Assembly: GCA_023412475.1 (NCBI GenBank)
Contig: JAEYNR010000046.1
Coordinates: 1 to 47,188 of the forward strand
Length of the DNA stretch: 47,188 bases
Direction of reading: 5' to 3'
Source of the DNA: Fibrobacterota bacterium
GTDB lineage: Bacteria; Fibrobacterota; Chitinivibrionia; Chitinivibrionales; Chitinispirillaceae
The notes beneath the pieces are model-generated. The model did no database searches, had not been told where the DNA came from, and was given only the letters and a program-made list of their open reading frames with translations. The number at the start of each line of letters is the position of its first letter. Positions within the stretch are counted from its first letter, which is position 1. The position numbers were made by a program, and so were the translations under genes. Positions 1 through 8,559 of this stretch are shown here, piece after piece.

Positions 1-1
1 A

Positions 2-952
2 CTTGGTGAGCCGCGTTCCTCGTGGTATCGTTCACAAAGAACCGTCACAAAAAAGAATTCTGTACGCGAATCGCCACGTAAATTATCAGATGAAGAGGAA
101 CAACAGGTGCTTGACTTACTTAATTCAGAACGGTTTAGTGATATGGCGCCTGGTGAAATATATGCGACATTGCTTGATGATGGTACATATCTATGCTCTG
201 AAAGAACTATGTACCGTATTTTGGAACGGAATCAGCAGAATATCATACGTAGACAGTCTGCTCCGCGAGAATATGAAAAGCCGGAACTACTGGCATCAAA
301 ACCAAACGAGCTCTGGTCCTGGGACATCACCAAATTAAAAGGTCCGGCAAAATGGACGTATTATTACCTTTATAAAATCATCGATGTTTTCAGTCGCTAT
401 GTAGTAGGATGGATGGTTGCTTATAAAGAATCAGCTGTACTGGCAGAAGCTCTTATAAGCGAAACATGTCTTAAGCAGGAAATTGTAAAGGGGCAGCTTA
501 CCATCCATGCTGACAATGGCAGTTCAATGACATCTGCAACAGTAGGTCAGTTGCTTATGGATTTAGGTGTAACTAAGACTCATTCAAGACCATACACATC
601 CAATGACAACCCTTTTTCAGAATCAGCTTTCAAAACACTTAAATACCGGCCTGATTTTCCTGAAAAGTTTGTGTCCATTGAGGAGTCCCGTGCTTTTTGC
701 AAGGACTTTTTCTTCTGGTACAACAATGAACACCACCATAGTGGTATTGCGATGCTCACACCCGCAAGTGTTCATTACAATACGTATCAGAAAGTATTGG
801 AGCAAAGGTCGATTGTATTAGCTGATGCATATATGCAGCATCCTGAACGTTTTGTCAGGGGAATTTCGGATGTAAAACAAGTACCGGATAAAGTTTATAT
901 AAACAAACCGGAGCAGGAAAATCCTGAAAAGGTCCTAGCTAAGAAAAAATGA
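2..952 (+). CDS. IS3-family transposase OrfB (DDE integrase core), 5' end outside the window
   Basis: The reading frame is open from the left edge, so the visible 316 residues are the C-terminal part of a transposase that cuts and joins the ends of its insertion sequence. The start of the visible part resembles the helix-turn-helix-like N-terminus of IS3 OrfB proteins. An rve-type catalytic core follows. The catalytic residues are visible as Asp in WSWDITKL (codon at 323), Asp in HADNGS (codon at 512) and Glu in NPFSESAFK (codon at 620). The last two are separated by 35 residues, the DD(35)E spacing of the IS3 family. A Met codon at 107 is internal to the frame and is not the real start. OrfA would lie to the left of the window. 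Downstream, the element has interrupted a GGDEF gene. Confidence 0.93.
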   Translation, partial: LGEPRSSWYRSQRTVTKKNSVRESPRKLSDEEEQQVLDLLNSERFSDMAPGEIYATLLDDGTYLCSERTMYRILERNQQNIIRRQSAPREYEKPELLASKPNELWSWDITKLKGPAKWTYYYLYKIIDVFSRYVVGWMVAYKESAVLAEALISETCLKQEIVKGQLTIHADNGSSMTSATVGQLLMDLGVTKTHSRPYTSNDNPFSESAFKTLKYRPDFPEKFVSIEESRAFCKDFFFWYNNEHHHSGIAMLTPASVHYNTYQKVLEQRSIVLADAYMQHPERFVRGISDVKQVPDKVYINKPEQENPEKVLAKKK

Positions 953-969
953 AAAATGTCTCATTTTTA

Positions 970-1050
970 TTGACAGGGTCCGGGGGTGTCCTTTCTAAGT
1001 TTATTTTATAACTATTTACTAACCTAGTTTGTGACACCCCTTTTTGTCAA
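970..1050. mobile_element. Probable right end of the IS3-type element with inverted repeat
   Basis: A motif TTGACA..GGGGTGTC at 970-990 is repeated in inverted orientation at 1033-1050 (GACACCCC, then TTTTTGTCAA). Read inward from the right, the outer copy begins TGAC and contains GGGGTGTC, as expected for an IS3-like terminal repeat. The host gene becomes readable again at about 1056, so the element most likely ends at about 1049. The left end and target duplication are outside the window, so the exact terminus is inferred. Confidence 0.5.
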
Positions 1051-1055
1051 GTTAA

Positions 1056-1571
1056 TTTTATGTTAATGATACATACGGACATGCTGCTGATGATGCTGTA
1101 TTGGTACAAATATCAAATTTACTAAAAAACCTTGTACGATCGGATGATTTTATTGTAAGGTGGGGCGGTGAAGAATTTTTGATTCTGTTAAATGAAACCA
1201 AGATAAAATATCTTGAAGTATTCTCTGAAAAAGTATTAACCCAAATAGAGAAAACCAACATTGAATTACCAAACAAAACCATTATTAAAAAAACCTGCTC
1301 TATAGGATGTGCTTCTTTACCTTTTGAAATGCGTTCTTCGGACCTTCTGACCTTTGAACAAACAGTCAACATTTGTGATTTTGGCTTGTATCAGGCAAAA
1401 GAGCATGGAAGAAACTGTTCAGTTCATGTAAGTTTGGCAAAATCAGAGTATAAAAATGACCGGGAATTGAAACAATACCTTACTAGCTTGACAAAGAACT
1501 CTCCTATCAATAACAATTTTATTAATCTTAAGTATATCAGAACTCAAAAGAATGGCCTAAATCTGTCCTGA
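1056..1571 (+). pseudogene. 3' fragment of a diguanylate cyclase (GGDEF domain), interrupted by the IS
   Basis: Translating back from 1101 gives FYVNDTYGHAADDAVL, the conserved first part of a GGDEF domain. The frame then meets a stop at 1053, beside the IS end. The remainder holds an intact active-site loop RWGGEEF, an RxxD inhibitory-site motif (RSDD) five residues before it, and the closing D.GLYQAKEHGRN helix, followed by about 50 non-conserved residues. Diguanylate cyclases make c-di-GMP from two GTP. The catalytic half-site looks unmutated, but the N-terminal half of the domain and any sensor region are missing. The nearest possible start (TTG at 1101) lies inside the domain, so a functional product is unlikely. 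The intact reading frame suggests the disruption is recent. Confidence 0.85.
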
Positions 1572-2195
1572 ATAGCCACCTTTCTGCTACGTTAAAAAAT
1601 AAAGTTCGTTTTATTTAAGTGTAAGACAATAGGCCAATTCATAAAAATCATCTCAGACACATCGTTTTGAAAATAACTCTGCTGATCCTTACCTGAATTT
1701 TCAATTGATTAGTTATCTGCAATGAGGATAATTCACTTCCTATCAGGGGGCTGTTGTTACCAGTTTTTCAAACTCATATATCTCTTATATTCCAAATTAG
1801 CTGTTATATTGCTTTTAATTGCATTATTTGTTACCTGTTTTTGTGATTAATATAACTTTTGAGTTAAAATGGGATTATATTACAATTATTCTTCAGGTGG
1901 TCTGTTACCTGGATAAAAGGAATCGAGATTGGTTTTTTAACTACCGATTCTCAGTTCAAGACAAGTACCATCCCTCTATAAACTAAGGCGTTAATTTTGA
2001 GAGATGGAGTCTGAAAATGCTGAATTATTCCGACAACATTCTTTTTAAACATATATCGTAAACACTTAAAATTATCTTCGGAATTAGGTTAAAAATGATT
2101 TGTCTCAGATAGCCAGAAAAGTTTTAGTTATGGCTATTCACGAACTATCAGAAACAAAGAAGAATTTAGCAAATTTAGCATATTAAGGAAAGAAA
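1572..2195. other. 624-bp spacer with no recognised gene
   Basis: A+T-rich and free of convincing coding frames. The only structure noted is an imperfect inverted repeat, GAATCG at 1920-1925 against CGATTC at 1945-1950, with no T-run, so it is not a clear terminator. The last ~30 nt carry the ribosome-binding site of the next gene. No c-di-GMP riboswitch consensus could be recognised. Confidence 0.4.
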
Positions 2196-2198
2196 GTG

Positions 2199-3566
2199 AT
2201 GAGGATAATAAAAATTATTACACTTTTACTGTTGTTCGCGATCAGTGGTCAGTCTGCTGACAACGCGATCACAGGCTGTGTAATCAACAGTACTTCAAAA
2301 GGTCTGGCAAATGCAAAAGTTTGGCTAAAAGCCAATCCTTCAATTAGTGATTCTACAGATACCGAAGGAAATTTCTCACTTGAACTTCCAATCACAAAAG
2401 TAATCACCAATCAATCGCCACTTCAGTATCCTGCTTCTTTCAAAATACTAAATAATCGTATCATTTTTTCAATTCCAAATCCTCAGAGTATAATGCTCGA
2501 ACTGTTTGACATTAAAGGGAAAAGAGTTGCAGTGCTTTTCAGGGGAAAAGCTGGCCCCAAAATGAATACAATAGAACTTTTCAATACCACGGCACAATTG
2601 GCATCTGGAATCTATTTACTGAAATGCACTGGTGATAATTTTAACACAGTGATCCGGCTTGAAAATACTGACGGCAGGTTTCTTGTTTCATCATCAAAGC
2701 AAACTGTACAGAACAAATTTTTAAAAATTGCAGATGCATCAGCACCAGATTCACTTATTGTATTACGCATGGGATATGAGATTAAGAAAATAGCACTTGC
2801 AAATACAGAATCGCAGAAAGTCCCTGCTGTTACCCTTAATCCAAGATCCTACAGACTCGAAGCGACTACTGCAGTTAAGCAAAATCGTACAATCGAAGTT
2901 ATTCTTCCTTCCGATTACAAAGATCTTTATGCACTTCCGGTACTCTACCTTCTTCATGGCGGTGGTGAAGACCACACTGCATGGAGAACTAAGGGAACAC
3001 TACTTAATACTTTGAACAGTTTTCAGGATAAGGAGAAGATGCAGGCGATGATAATCGTTACTCCTGATGCTGCAAGCAACTCTGGGTATGGAAATTACGG
3101 AAAAGAAGGAGATGAATTCTATACTGACCTGACAGTCGATATTCGTAAATACGTCGAATCCCACTACAAAGTAGACACCACGCGTTTTGCACGAGCAATC
3201 TCCGGCTTTTCTATGGGTGCCATGCAGACTCACAATCTGACATTGTTCTATCCGGAACTGTTTGGATATTCCTACCCAATTTGCGGAGGACTTAACAGAT
3301 CTACCGGTTACTCTGAATCGAAGTTAAATGCAGATATCGTTAACCGGACAATAGACACATCACTTGTTCATTCTTTGAAAGCATACAGGCTCCATTCTAA
3401 TGAAACAGATATTGCATGGTCAGATACACGGGATTTCGAGAAATATCTTGTTACAGTAAATATTAAACATACATATGATTTTACTTCCTATTCGATAGGA
3501 GGTCACACGTTCAGCTATTGCAATTCAGTGTTTCAGAGTTACGCTGATGAAATTTTTAAGAACTGA
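2199..3566 (+). CDS. Secreted CE1-type esterase (esterase D/feruloyl esterase-like) with internal sorting-like domain
   Basis: A secreted serine esterase of 455 residues. The order is: signal peptide (1-20); a carboxypeptidase-regulatory-like beta-sandwich (about 23-65); a domain resembling a T9SS sorting domain (about 77-160, with ELFDIKGKRV and LASGIYLLKC); then an alpha/beta-hydrolase of the esterase D/CE1 kind (about 205-455). The catalytic features visible are LLHGGGEDHTAW (oxyanion region), the nucleophile elbow GFSMGA with Ser338, and GGHTF with His436. CE1 enzymes release acyl groups such as ferulate or acetate from polysaccharides, but the substrate here is unknown. A GTG at 2196 is also possible. 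The ATG at 2199 is preferred because AAGGAA at 2185-2190 is then 8 nt away. It is the first of three consecutive exported hydrolases. The sorting-like module is internal, which is unusual. Confidence 0.82.
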   Translation: MRIIKIITLLLLFAISGQSADNAITGCVINSTSKGLANAKVWLKANPSISDSTDTEGNFSLELPITKVITNQSPLQYPASFKILNNRIIFSIPNPQSIMLELFDIKGKRVAVLFRGKAGPKMNTIELFNTTAQLASGIYLLKCTGDNFNTVIRLENTDGRFLVSSSKQTVQNKFLKIADASAPDSLIVLRMGYEIKKIALANTESQKVPAVTLNPRSYRLEATTAVKQNRTIEVILPSDYKDLYALPVLYLLHGGGEDHTAWRTKGTLLNTLNSFQDKEKMQAMIIVTPDAASNSGYGNYGKEGDEFYTDLTVDIRKYVESHYKVDTTRFARAISGFSMGAMQTHNLTLFYPELFGYSYPICGGLNRSTGYSESKLNADIVNRTIDTSLVHSLKAYRLHSNETDIAWSDTRDFEKYLVTVNIKHTYDFTSYSIGGHTFSYCNSVFQSYADEIFKN

Positions 3567-3599
3567 TATCTGTAACTTTTCTGAACATTCTGATTTTAA

Positions 3600-3613
3600 A
3601 ACCTGAACAGGTT
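3600..3613. repeat. Perfect 6-bp palindrome between two esterase genes
   Basis: AACCTG-AA-CAGGTT lies 34 nt after the first esterase and 35 nt before the next start. No T-run follows, so it is not a standard terminator. It could be an operator or a chance palindrome. Confidence 0.3.
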
Positions 3614-3647
3614 GTTCATGACAAATGCTTCAATTTGGAGTTAAAAC

Positions 3648-4853
3648 GTGATACAATTACAAACCCATTTAATATTTCTAGCATTGTGTCTCATGGCTGG
3701 TTTCCAGGGTTTATTTGTTTTTGCTCAGCCAAATGACAATGAACGGTTTATTTCTTTTGGAACTTTACTCAACCCGCAAACAGTTATTGAGGAATCCCGA
3801 AAACTTGCCCAGTCTCTCACAGATCCATCCTCCACTAACTGGCGTGCAAAAGGTGACCAACGCAGAACTTATTATTTTTCGGAAGCTAATGCTCAGGAGC
3901 CCTACCGTGTAAGTGTACCTGAGAGCTGGGATGGTAAATCAAAGCTGCCTCTCGTAATGTTTCTTCATGGTGGCGGCAGTAACGAAAGCTCCTATCTGGA
4001 TCAAAATAATAAACAAATGGTAAAACTTGCCAATGAACATGGATTTCTTCTGGTTTCCCCCATGGGTGATAAAGGTGCATACGGAAATTTCTTGCGGCTC
4101 TCTGCCCCGTTTGGCAATGAAAAAGGTGCTGCAGATCTTATGGCTCAGGTTACGCAGGAGAGCGAACGAACCAATCAATTAAGCGAAAAAGATGTCATAA
4201 ATGTGCTTGAACTGATTTTACATGAGTATCCAATTGACAGTACAGCAATGTTTCTTACTGGTCATTCAATGGGAAGCGGTGGAACGTGGTATATAGGAGG
4301 AAAATACCGTAATTACTGGAAAGCACTGGCACCAATGTCAGGCCCATTTGTGCAGGAAACTGGTTATCCCTGGGACAGCCTTCGAGAGATGTTCTTTTTT
4401 GTAACTGAAGGAATACAGACTCCTTCGCTGGAAGGAAGCAGGGCTGTGAATAACTGGATGAATTCAAAAGGTTTCAATATCAAATACAAAGAAATCAATG
4501 CAGACCATGGAGGCATGGTATCGCTTGTATTGCCAGATGTATTCAGTTTTTTTGATGACTGCAGAGAAATAACAAGAACAAATCATTATCTATCCAATGC
4601 CAAATCAAATGTACTATCTGTTAAATACAGTCCGAGAGGTTTGCTAAAGCTTAAAGTTCCAACCCAGAATAACAGATCTGATTTATTAGTGTCAATAAAG
4701 GATCTTTCCGGGAAACTAATCCACTCCAAAACAACTGCACTAACCAACAACGAAATAAATTTAACAGGAATGATTCTTCCTGCAGGTGCGTATATAATAT
4801 CAATCAGATCCGGTTCGCTAAAAATGGGTTCTGTATTTATTGCATCAAATTAA
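3648..4853 (+). CDS. Secreted alpha/beta-hydrolase esterase with C-terminal T9SS-like sorting domain
   Basis: A 401-residue exported hydrolase resembling PHB-depolymerase/CE1-type esterases. Residues 1-26 form a signal peptide ending near VFAQ. The hydrolase domain (about 60-310) shows MFLHGGGSNESS (oxyanion hole), the nucleophile elbow GHSMGSGG with Ser207, and ADHGG with probable catalytic His287. Residues ~325-401 match the T9SS type A sorting pattern (IKDLSGKLIHS, then LPAGAYIISIRSG), which would route the protein across the outer membrane. The start is GTG at 3648, supported by GGAG at 3637-3640 with a 7-nt gap and by the signal peptide beginning there. It lies 81 nt after the previous esterase on the same strand, so co-transcription is plausible. 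The substrate is unknown. Confidence 0.82.
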   Translation: MIQLQTHLIFLALCLMAGFQGLFVFAQPNDNERFISFGTLLNPQTVIEESRKLAQSLTDPSSTNWRAKGDQRRTYYFSEANAQEPYRVSVPESWDGKSKLPLVMFLHGGGSNESSYLDQNNKQMVKLANEHGFLLVSPMGDKGAYGNFLRLSAPFGNEKGAADLMAQVTQESERTNQLSEKDVINVLELILHEYPIDSTAMFLTGHSMGSGGTWYIGGKYRNYWKALAPMSGPFVQETGYPWDSLREMFFFVTEGIQTPSLEGSRAVNNWMNSKGFNIKYKEINADHGGMVSLVLPDVFSFFDDCREITRTNHYLSNAKSNVLSVKYSPRGLLKLKVPTQNNRSDLLVSIKDLSGKLIHSKTTALTNNEINLTGMILPAGAYIISIRSGSLKMGSVFIASN

Positions 4854-5160
4854 CAGTTCAATAAGTTATAATCATTTGAAAAACAATTAAATTGTTATAA
4901 GTTGTCATTCCTGCATAAGCGGGAATTCATCTTTTTCTGACCATTAAAGAGGAATCGTTTCCGATAAAACAACTTAAGCAGGACAGATTAATACCATTTT
5001 GAACAAGAAATAATCTAAATTGTTTATCAATAGGTTAACGACTTAAAGCTAATAAACTGATAAAGATGACTCTAAACTCTAAAACAGCACTAAGACTGTC
5101 AAAATATTTTATAGATGTTTAATAGTTGAGTTTTACAGTCTGAACAACAAGGGAGGTCTA
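4854..5160. other. 307-bp spacer with a REP-like palindrome
   Basis: The spacer before the third esterase carries one REP-like hairpin at 4907-4926, given separately. At its right edge is a strong Shine-Dalgarno, GGGAGG at 5151-5156. No reading frame or promoter was recognised with confidence. Confidence 0.4.
4907..4926. repeat. REP-like palindrome
   Basis: ATTCCTGC-ATAA-GCGGGAAT forms an 8-bp stem with one G:T pair and a 4-nt loop. The surrounding GTCATTCCTGC..GCGGGAAT resembles the widely distributed GTCATTCCCGC...GCGGGAAT intergenic palindromes. No T-run follows. Confidence 0.6.
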
Positions 5161-6201
5161 ATGGTTATCCACAAGTACGGAGTTTTAATACTTATCGCCT
5201 TAATCTCAGCAAGCCTGTTTGCTCAGAATCAAACCATGCAAATAGCTGGAGTAAACCGTAATTATATTGTTCATGCGCCAAGTGGCATGAACAATCCGCC
5301 ACTGGTTTTCTGCATCCATGGTTATAACATGGACGCTGCATCACAACAATCCTATACACAGATGGATAAAGTGGCAGACAGGGAAAAGTTTATTGTTGTA
5401 TATCCCAATGCGATCAATAAGTCATGGAACCTTTCAGGTGATGATGATTTCAATTTTATTATCGCGATTATCGACACTATCGATAAAAAATACCAGATAG
5501 ACCGAAGCCGAATCTATTCCTGCGGGTTTTCACAGGGAGGTTTTATGACATTTCAGCTCGCATGCAGATATTCTGATATATTTGCTGCTATCGCTCCGAC
5601 CTCAGGAAATCTCCAGGGAAACTGTACACTCAAGAGACCGATGTCCATGAGATTAACATTTGGAACCAATGAGGGCTTCAGCGGGGGAAGTGCTGCTTTT
5701 ATGAATAATGTAACCAAGTGGATAGAGATATGCAATTGTCCGAAAACCCCGGTGGTAACACGCCCTTATCCATCCAACAATCCAAACTCTGTTGTAACTA
5801 GACTTTATTATGGGCCCTGTGACGAGGGTACCGAAGTTATTGCAGATTCAATCCGTACCGGTGGGCATGAGTGGCCGATGAACACCAATGACAGAATAAA
5901 TAATAGTGAAGAAACATGGGCATTTTTAAGGAAATTTTCTATACCTCCCACCTCTGTCGACATGAAACAACCACATATGAAAACAACAAATATTTCTGCA
6001 CGCTATGGTTCAGGTATTGTGCAGCTTAAGTGTGTTAAAGATGGTTGTCAGGTTCGCGTGGTTGACATAAAGGGCAGAAATGTAACCACTGCATCTGTAA
6101 GTCAGAATCAGTTCGCTTTCAAGGATGGAGCCAGTGGGATTTATTTTTTACTTTTAGATGCGAATAACAGGTCAGAAGCACTTAGATTTGCAATACACTG
6201 A
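5161..6201 (+). CDS. Secreted PHB-depolymerase/LpqC-like esterase with C-terminal sorting domain
   Basis: A 346-residue exported esterase. The signal peptide ends near LFAQ (residue ~21). The hydrolase resembles LpqC/poly(3-hydroxybutyrate) depolymerase-like CE1 enzymes: FCIHGYN (oxyanion region), VVYPNAINKSWN, the elbow CGFSQGG with Ser124, and GGHEWP with His236. Cysteines near the active site (CNCP and PCDEG) fit the disulfide-stabilised enzymes of this family. Residues ~275-346 form a short sorting-like sandwich (VVDIKGRNV, then ASGIYFLLLD). The start is ATG with the ribosome-binding site GGGAGG at 5151-5156. This is the third esterase in a row on the same strand. The three share fold and export design but have different elbows (GFSMGA, GHSMGS, GFSQGG), so they are not recent duplicates. 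The native substrate cannot be read from sequence. Confidence 0.83.
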   Translation: MVIHKYGVLILIALISASLFAQNQTMQIAGVNRNYIVHAPSGMNNPPLVFCIHGYNMDAASQQSYTQMDKVADREKFIVVYPNAINKSWNLSGDDDFNFIIAIIDTIDKKYQIDRSRIYSCGFSQGGFMTFQLACRYSDIFAAIAPTSGNLQGNCTLKRPMSMRLTFGTNEGFSGGSAAFMNNVTKWIEICNCPKTPVVTRPYPSNNPNSVVTRLYYGPCDEGTEVIADSIRTGGHEWPMNTNDRINNSEETWAFLRKFSIPPTSVDMKQPHMKTTNISARYGSGIVQLKCVKDGCQVRVVDIKGRNVTTASVSQNQFAFKDGASGIYFLLLDANNRSEALRFAIH

Positions 6202-6258
6202 TGGGTTTTATGCAAAACTGGCTTGTTAAAAAAGGTCAAGTGGCTGTCAAATCATTAA

Positions 6259-6297
6259 AGCCAGAGGCGGTAATTCTTGTTTTTGTTACATCTGGCT
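6259..6297 (+). other. Stable hairpin in the long 3' region after the esterase
   Basis: AGCCAGA at 6259-6265 pairs perfectly with TCTGGCT at 6291-6297. Inside, GTAA (6270-6273) pairs with TTAC (6286-6289) around a 12-nt loop. The nested pairing makes a real RNA structure likely. It lies about 120 nt before the terminator at 6421. Confidence 0.4.
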
Positions 6298-6420
6298 CTG
6301 GGCAATCGTTACTGTATACAAACGCTGGGCCGCACCCGTTTTTTTATACTGCCGTGGTGTAAATCAGCCCGCAACAGAAAACTTGAAGAAAGTTATACGT
6401 TCTAATTAAACCATCTTACT

Positions 6421-6447
6421 CCACTGGATCAATCCAGTGGTTTTTTT
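6421..6447 (+). terminator. Rho-independent terminator
   Basis: CCACTGGAT at 6421-6429 and ATCCAGTGG at 6432-6440 are perfectly complementary and are followed by seven T. This is the clearest terminator in the window. It would end transcription from the esterase cluster or from a small RNA upstream. Confidence 0.85.
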
Positions 6448-6771
6448 GGTAGCATCTGGGACTCGTCAGTCAGTAAGTAATAATTGATCATTTCCTGAGC
6501 AAAGAGCATCCGTCTTTTCTGATTAATTCAGAATAGGATCCCTGATAAAACAACTCGGGCATTACTGATAATATGAAATTGAATTTTTCCAACGGCATAT
6601 TCAATAGTACACGTGGCTTTTTATGGGCAAAGGTATCCTAAACTTAAAAAAGCAGAGTTGATCGATATTTATTACTCAGGCAACTAAATGTGTGAAAATA
6701 AGTGCAGTTTTATTCCGGAAAAATATCAGTTCTCTAAAGCATATTTTAGTGACGGAAATATTAATTACAAA

Positions 6772-8559
6772 CTATTGCACACTTACCACATTTAATCTCA
6801 GACTGCCCTGAACCAGTTGAATCACTCGAATACCTGAACCGATATTGAGTTTGCCTGCCGATAAAAACTGCTCCTGCATACCTGTAGAATAAAATTTCCC
6901 CTTGAAATACAGCTTTCCATTTAAATCTGCTATCCGCAGATCAAAGCATCCGTTGGGTACATCTTCGATATTGATAAGCAGTTCCGACATTTTTGCGGAC
7001 ACCATCAGTTTCGGTGATTTTCTCATCGGTAATCGCGAATGAGTTTTTATGCGATTTCCAGTTTTATCATCTGTGATTTTTGCAGTCCATTGAAGCGTTT
7101 TGGTGTTACCCCTGACCAGTTTCTGTCCCTGTGAAAGTAACTCCCATATAACAAGATTATCGGTTATAAGGGCTTTATGCCCCTCATTCTTTGTAATTTT
7201 AACAGTAGAAGGATCTATGCGAGCCGGAAGAAGACTGACAGGACGAAACTGATAGCAGTATCCGGTACCAAATTCCAGATCATGGGCTAACATGGTAAAG
7301 GAAAAAGTAAAACTGGCATTGCCAGAATTGTCCTGATTAAAGGTAATATCACTTTTAAATGCTTTTGCAGAATCACCAGGATCATAGAATTTGACATCAC
7401 CGGCAGGATCACCATAAAAAACTGTAGAATCCATAAACTGCTGCACCAGTCTTGTATTTAGCTGACCCGTGGAGTTGTTTATTTCGAACAACGCATTATT
7501 GTTTGATAGAAAAAATCCCTGTGGCAGAGTATAAGTTCCTGCACTTTTAGTCACCCGGTCATAAACGCCCCAGGCCATAAATTCATTCCCGGACGAGGCG
7601 TTATTCACAAAACCGAACATTTGAACCGCATGACCGGTCCTAAAAGCTGCATATACTACGTTATCCTTGCTGTCTGGATTTCCCATAAGGCAGTTGCTGG
7701 CACACCAGTAGATTTTTGGAGTCGGTGCAGTAATAGTAATCGAAGCTCCAGAATATGGTGAACCCAAAAGCTTACCTCCGGATGAGCGCATATATCCTTC
7801 TGTCCCGGCTTCCGGGTAGTGACATTGCCAGAGATTTACGTTTCCATGTCCACCAGTGATTATGCAATCAACAGGTCCTGTAATGGAACCCTTCCCCGCA
7901 ATCTCTAAATTCATTGATTCAGTATTAAGCCATTTGCTTACCAGTTTTATGCGGTCCTGCTCATTTTCGGGGCGCATATTTTCTGAATAGACTTTCCCCT
8001 GACTATCCTCAAAAAGATAATCGGTTTTGGTATAACTGTCACAGGTCATTCCTAAAGCCTGGTAAAAGCGTCTTATCGGAGGTTCATAGGAGAGGTTGGC
8101 GGATGCAGCCAAAACGGTCTTAACAGTTAGTGATTCAGAGATTGCCCTCATTGCATCAGATGCCTCATAACCGGTGATGATACCCCACACAGCATCACCA
8201 TAAGGATCGCTGTCCAGTTGACGACTTAAGCGGCTTACAGAAACAACGAACGCTGAATTGCATTCAACCGCCGGACGAGCAATATACCCAATGTAATCAG
8301 GCTCAAATTCAGACAACTCATCTTTTATATCAGTCACAGAAGATGACCAGGTAAAAAGCCTCGCACTACCGCTTTTTTCATGCTTTCTAACCAGAGAATC
8401 GGCTACAATTTTCCAATCCGATTGAGAATAGGTTTCAGAGCTGATTGCAACTGCGTAATTATAATGCTGGCTGTGTGCAAAATCTGATGCTATCAGAATC
8501 ATGCAAAGAGCTCTAAAAATATGGATGATTTTTAGCGCTCCCAAAGGCAGCTTTTTCAT
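6772..8559 (-). CDS. Secreted gingipain-like (C25-like, clan CD) cysteine peptidase with sorting domain
   Basis: A 595-residue exported protein, probably a caspase-fold cysteine peptidase. A signal peptide occupies the first ~30 residues. A Rossmann-like N-terminal half follows. The clan CD dyad is suggested by ITGGHGN (His238, Gly239 after a hydrophobic strand) and by IYWCASNCLMG after the next strand (Cys286 or, more likely, Cys290 in SNC). In gingipains a His-Gly motif is likewise followed by the nucleophilic Cys after a hydrophobic strand. A beta-sandwich region follows (about 400-500), and residues ~515-595 resemble a sorting domain (LRIADLNGKLYF). The start is ATG at 8559; only a weak GGG precedes it. 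It is convergent with the esterase cluster and divergent from the propeller gene. Substrate specificity is unknown, and a non-peptidase caspase-like role is possible. Confidence 0.62.
   Translation of the reverse strand: MKKLPLGALKIIHIFRALCMILIASDFAHSQHYNYAVAISSETYSQSDWKIVADSLVRKHEKSGSARLFTWSSSVTDIKDELSEFEPDYIGYIARPAVECNSAFVVSVSRLSRQLDSDPYGDAVWGIITGYEASDAMRAISESLTVKTVLAASANLSYEPPIRRFYQALGMTCDSYTKTDYLFEDSQGKVYSENMRPENEQDRIKLVSKWLNTESMNLEIAGKGSITGPVDCIITGGHGNVNLWQCHYPEAGTEGYMRSSGGKLLGSPYSGASITITAPTPKIYWCASNCLMGNPDSKDNVVYAAFRTGHAVQMFGFVNNASSGNEFMAWGVYDRVTKSAGTYTLPQGFFLSNNNALFEINNSTGQLNTRLVQQFMDSTVFYGDPAGDVKFYDPGDSAKAFKSDITFNQDNSGNASFTFSFTMLAHDLEFGTGYCYQFRPVSLLPARIDPSTVKITKNEGHKALITDNLVIWELLSQGQKLVRGNTKTLQWTAKITDDKTGNRIKTHSRLPMRKSPKLMVSAKMSELLINIEDVPNGCFDLRIADLNGKLYFKGKFYSTGMQEQFLSAGKLNIGSGIRVIQLVQGSLRLNVVSVQ

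Larger units (their letters stand above)
6202..6771. other. 570-bp spacer with a structured region and terminator
   Basis: Between the third esterase and the convergent peptidase gene. It contains a long hairpin (6259-6297) and a strong terminator (6421-6447), both listed separately. 6448-6771 shows no recognisable gene. The 220-nt distance from stop codon to terminator means either a long structured 3' UTR or a small RNA gene. Confidence 0.4.

Noticed and set aside
982..1041. GGGGTGTC/GACACCCC inverted repeat as a transcription terminator
   Set aside because: The loop is more than 40 nt, and the arms fit better as terminal and subterminal repeats of the insertion sequence.
1572..2195. c-di-GMP riboswitch upstream of the first esterase
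   Set aside because: The conserved GEMM core sequences and paired stems could not be found.
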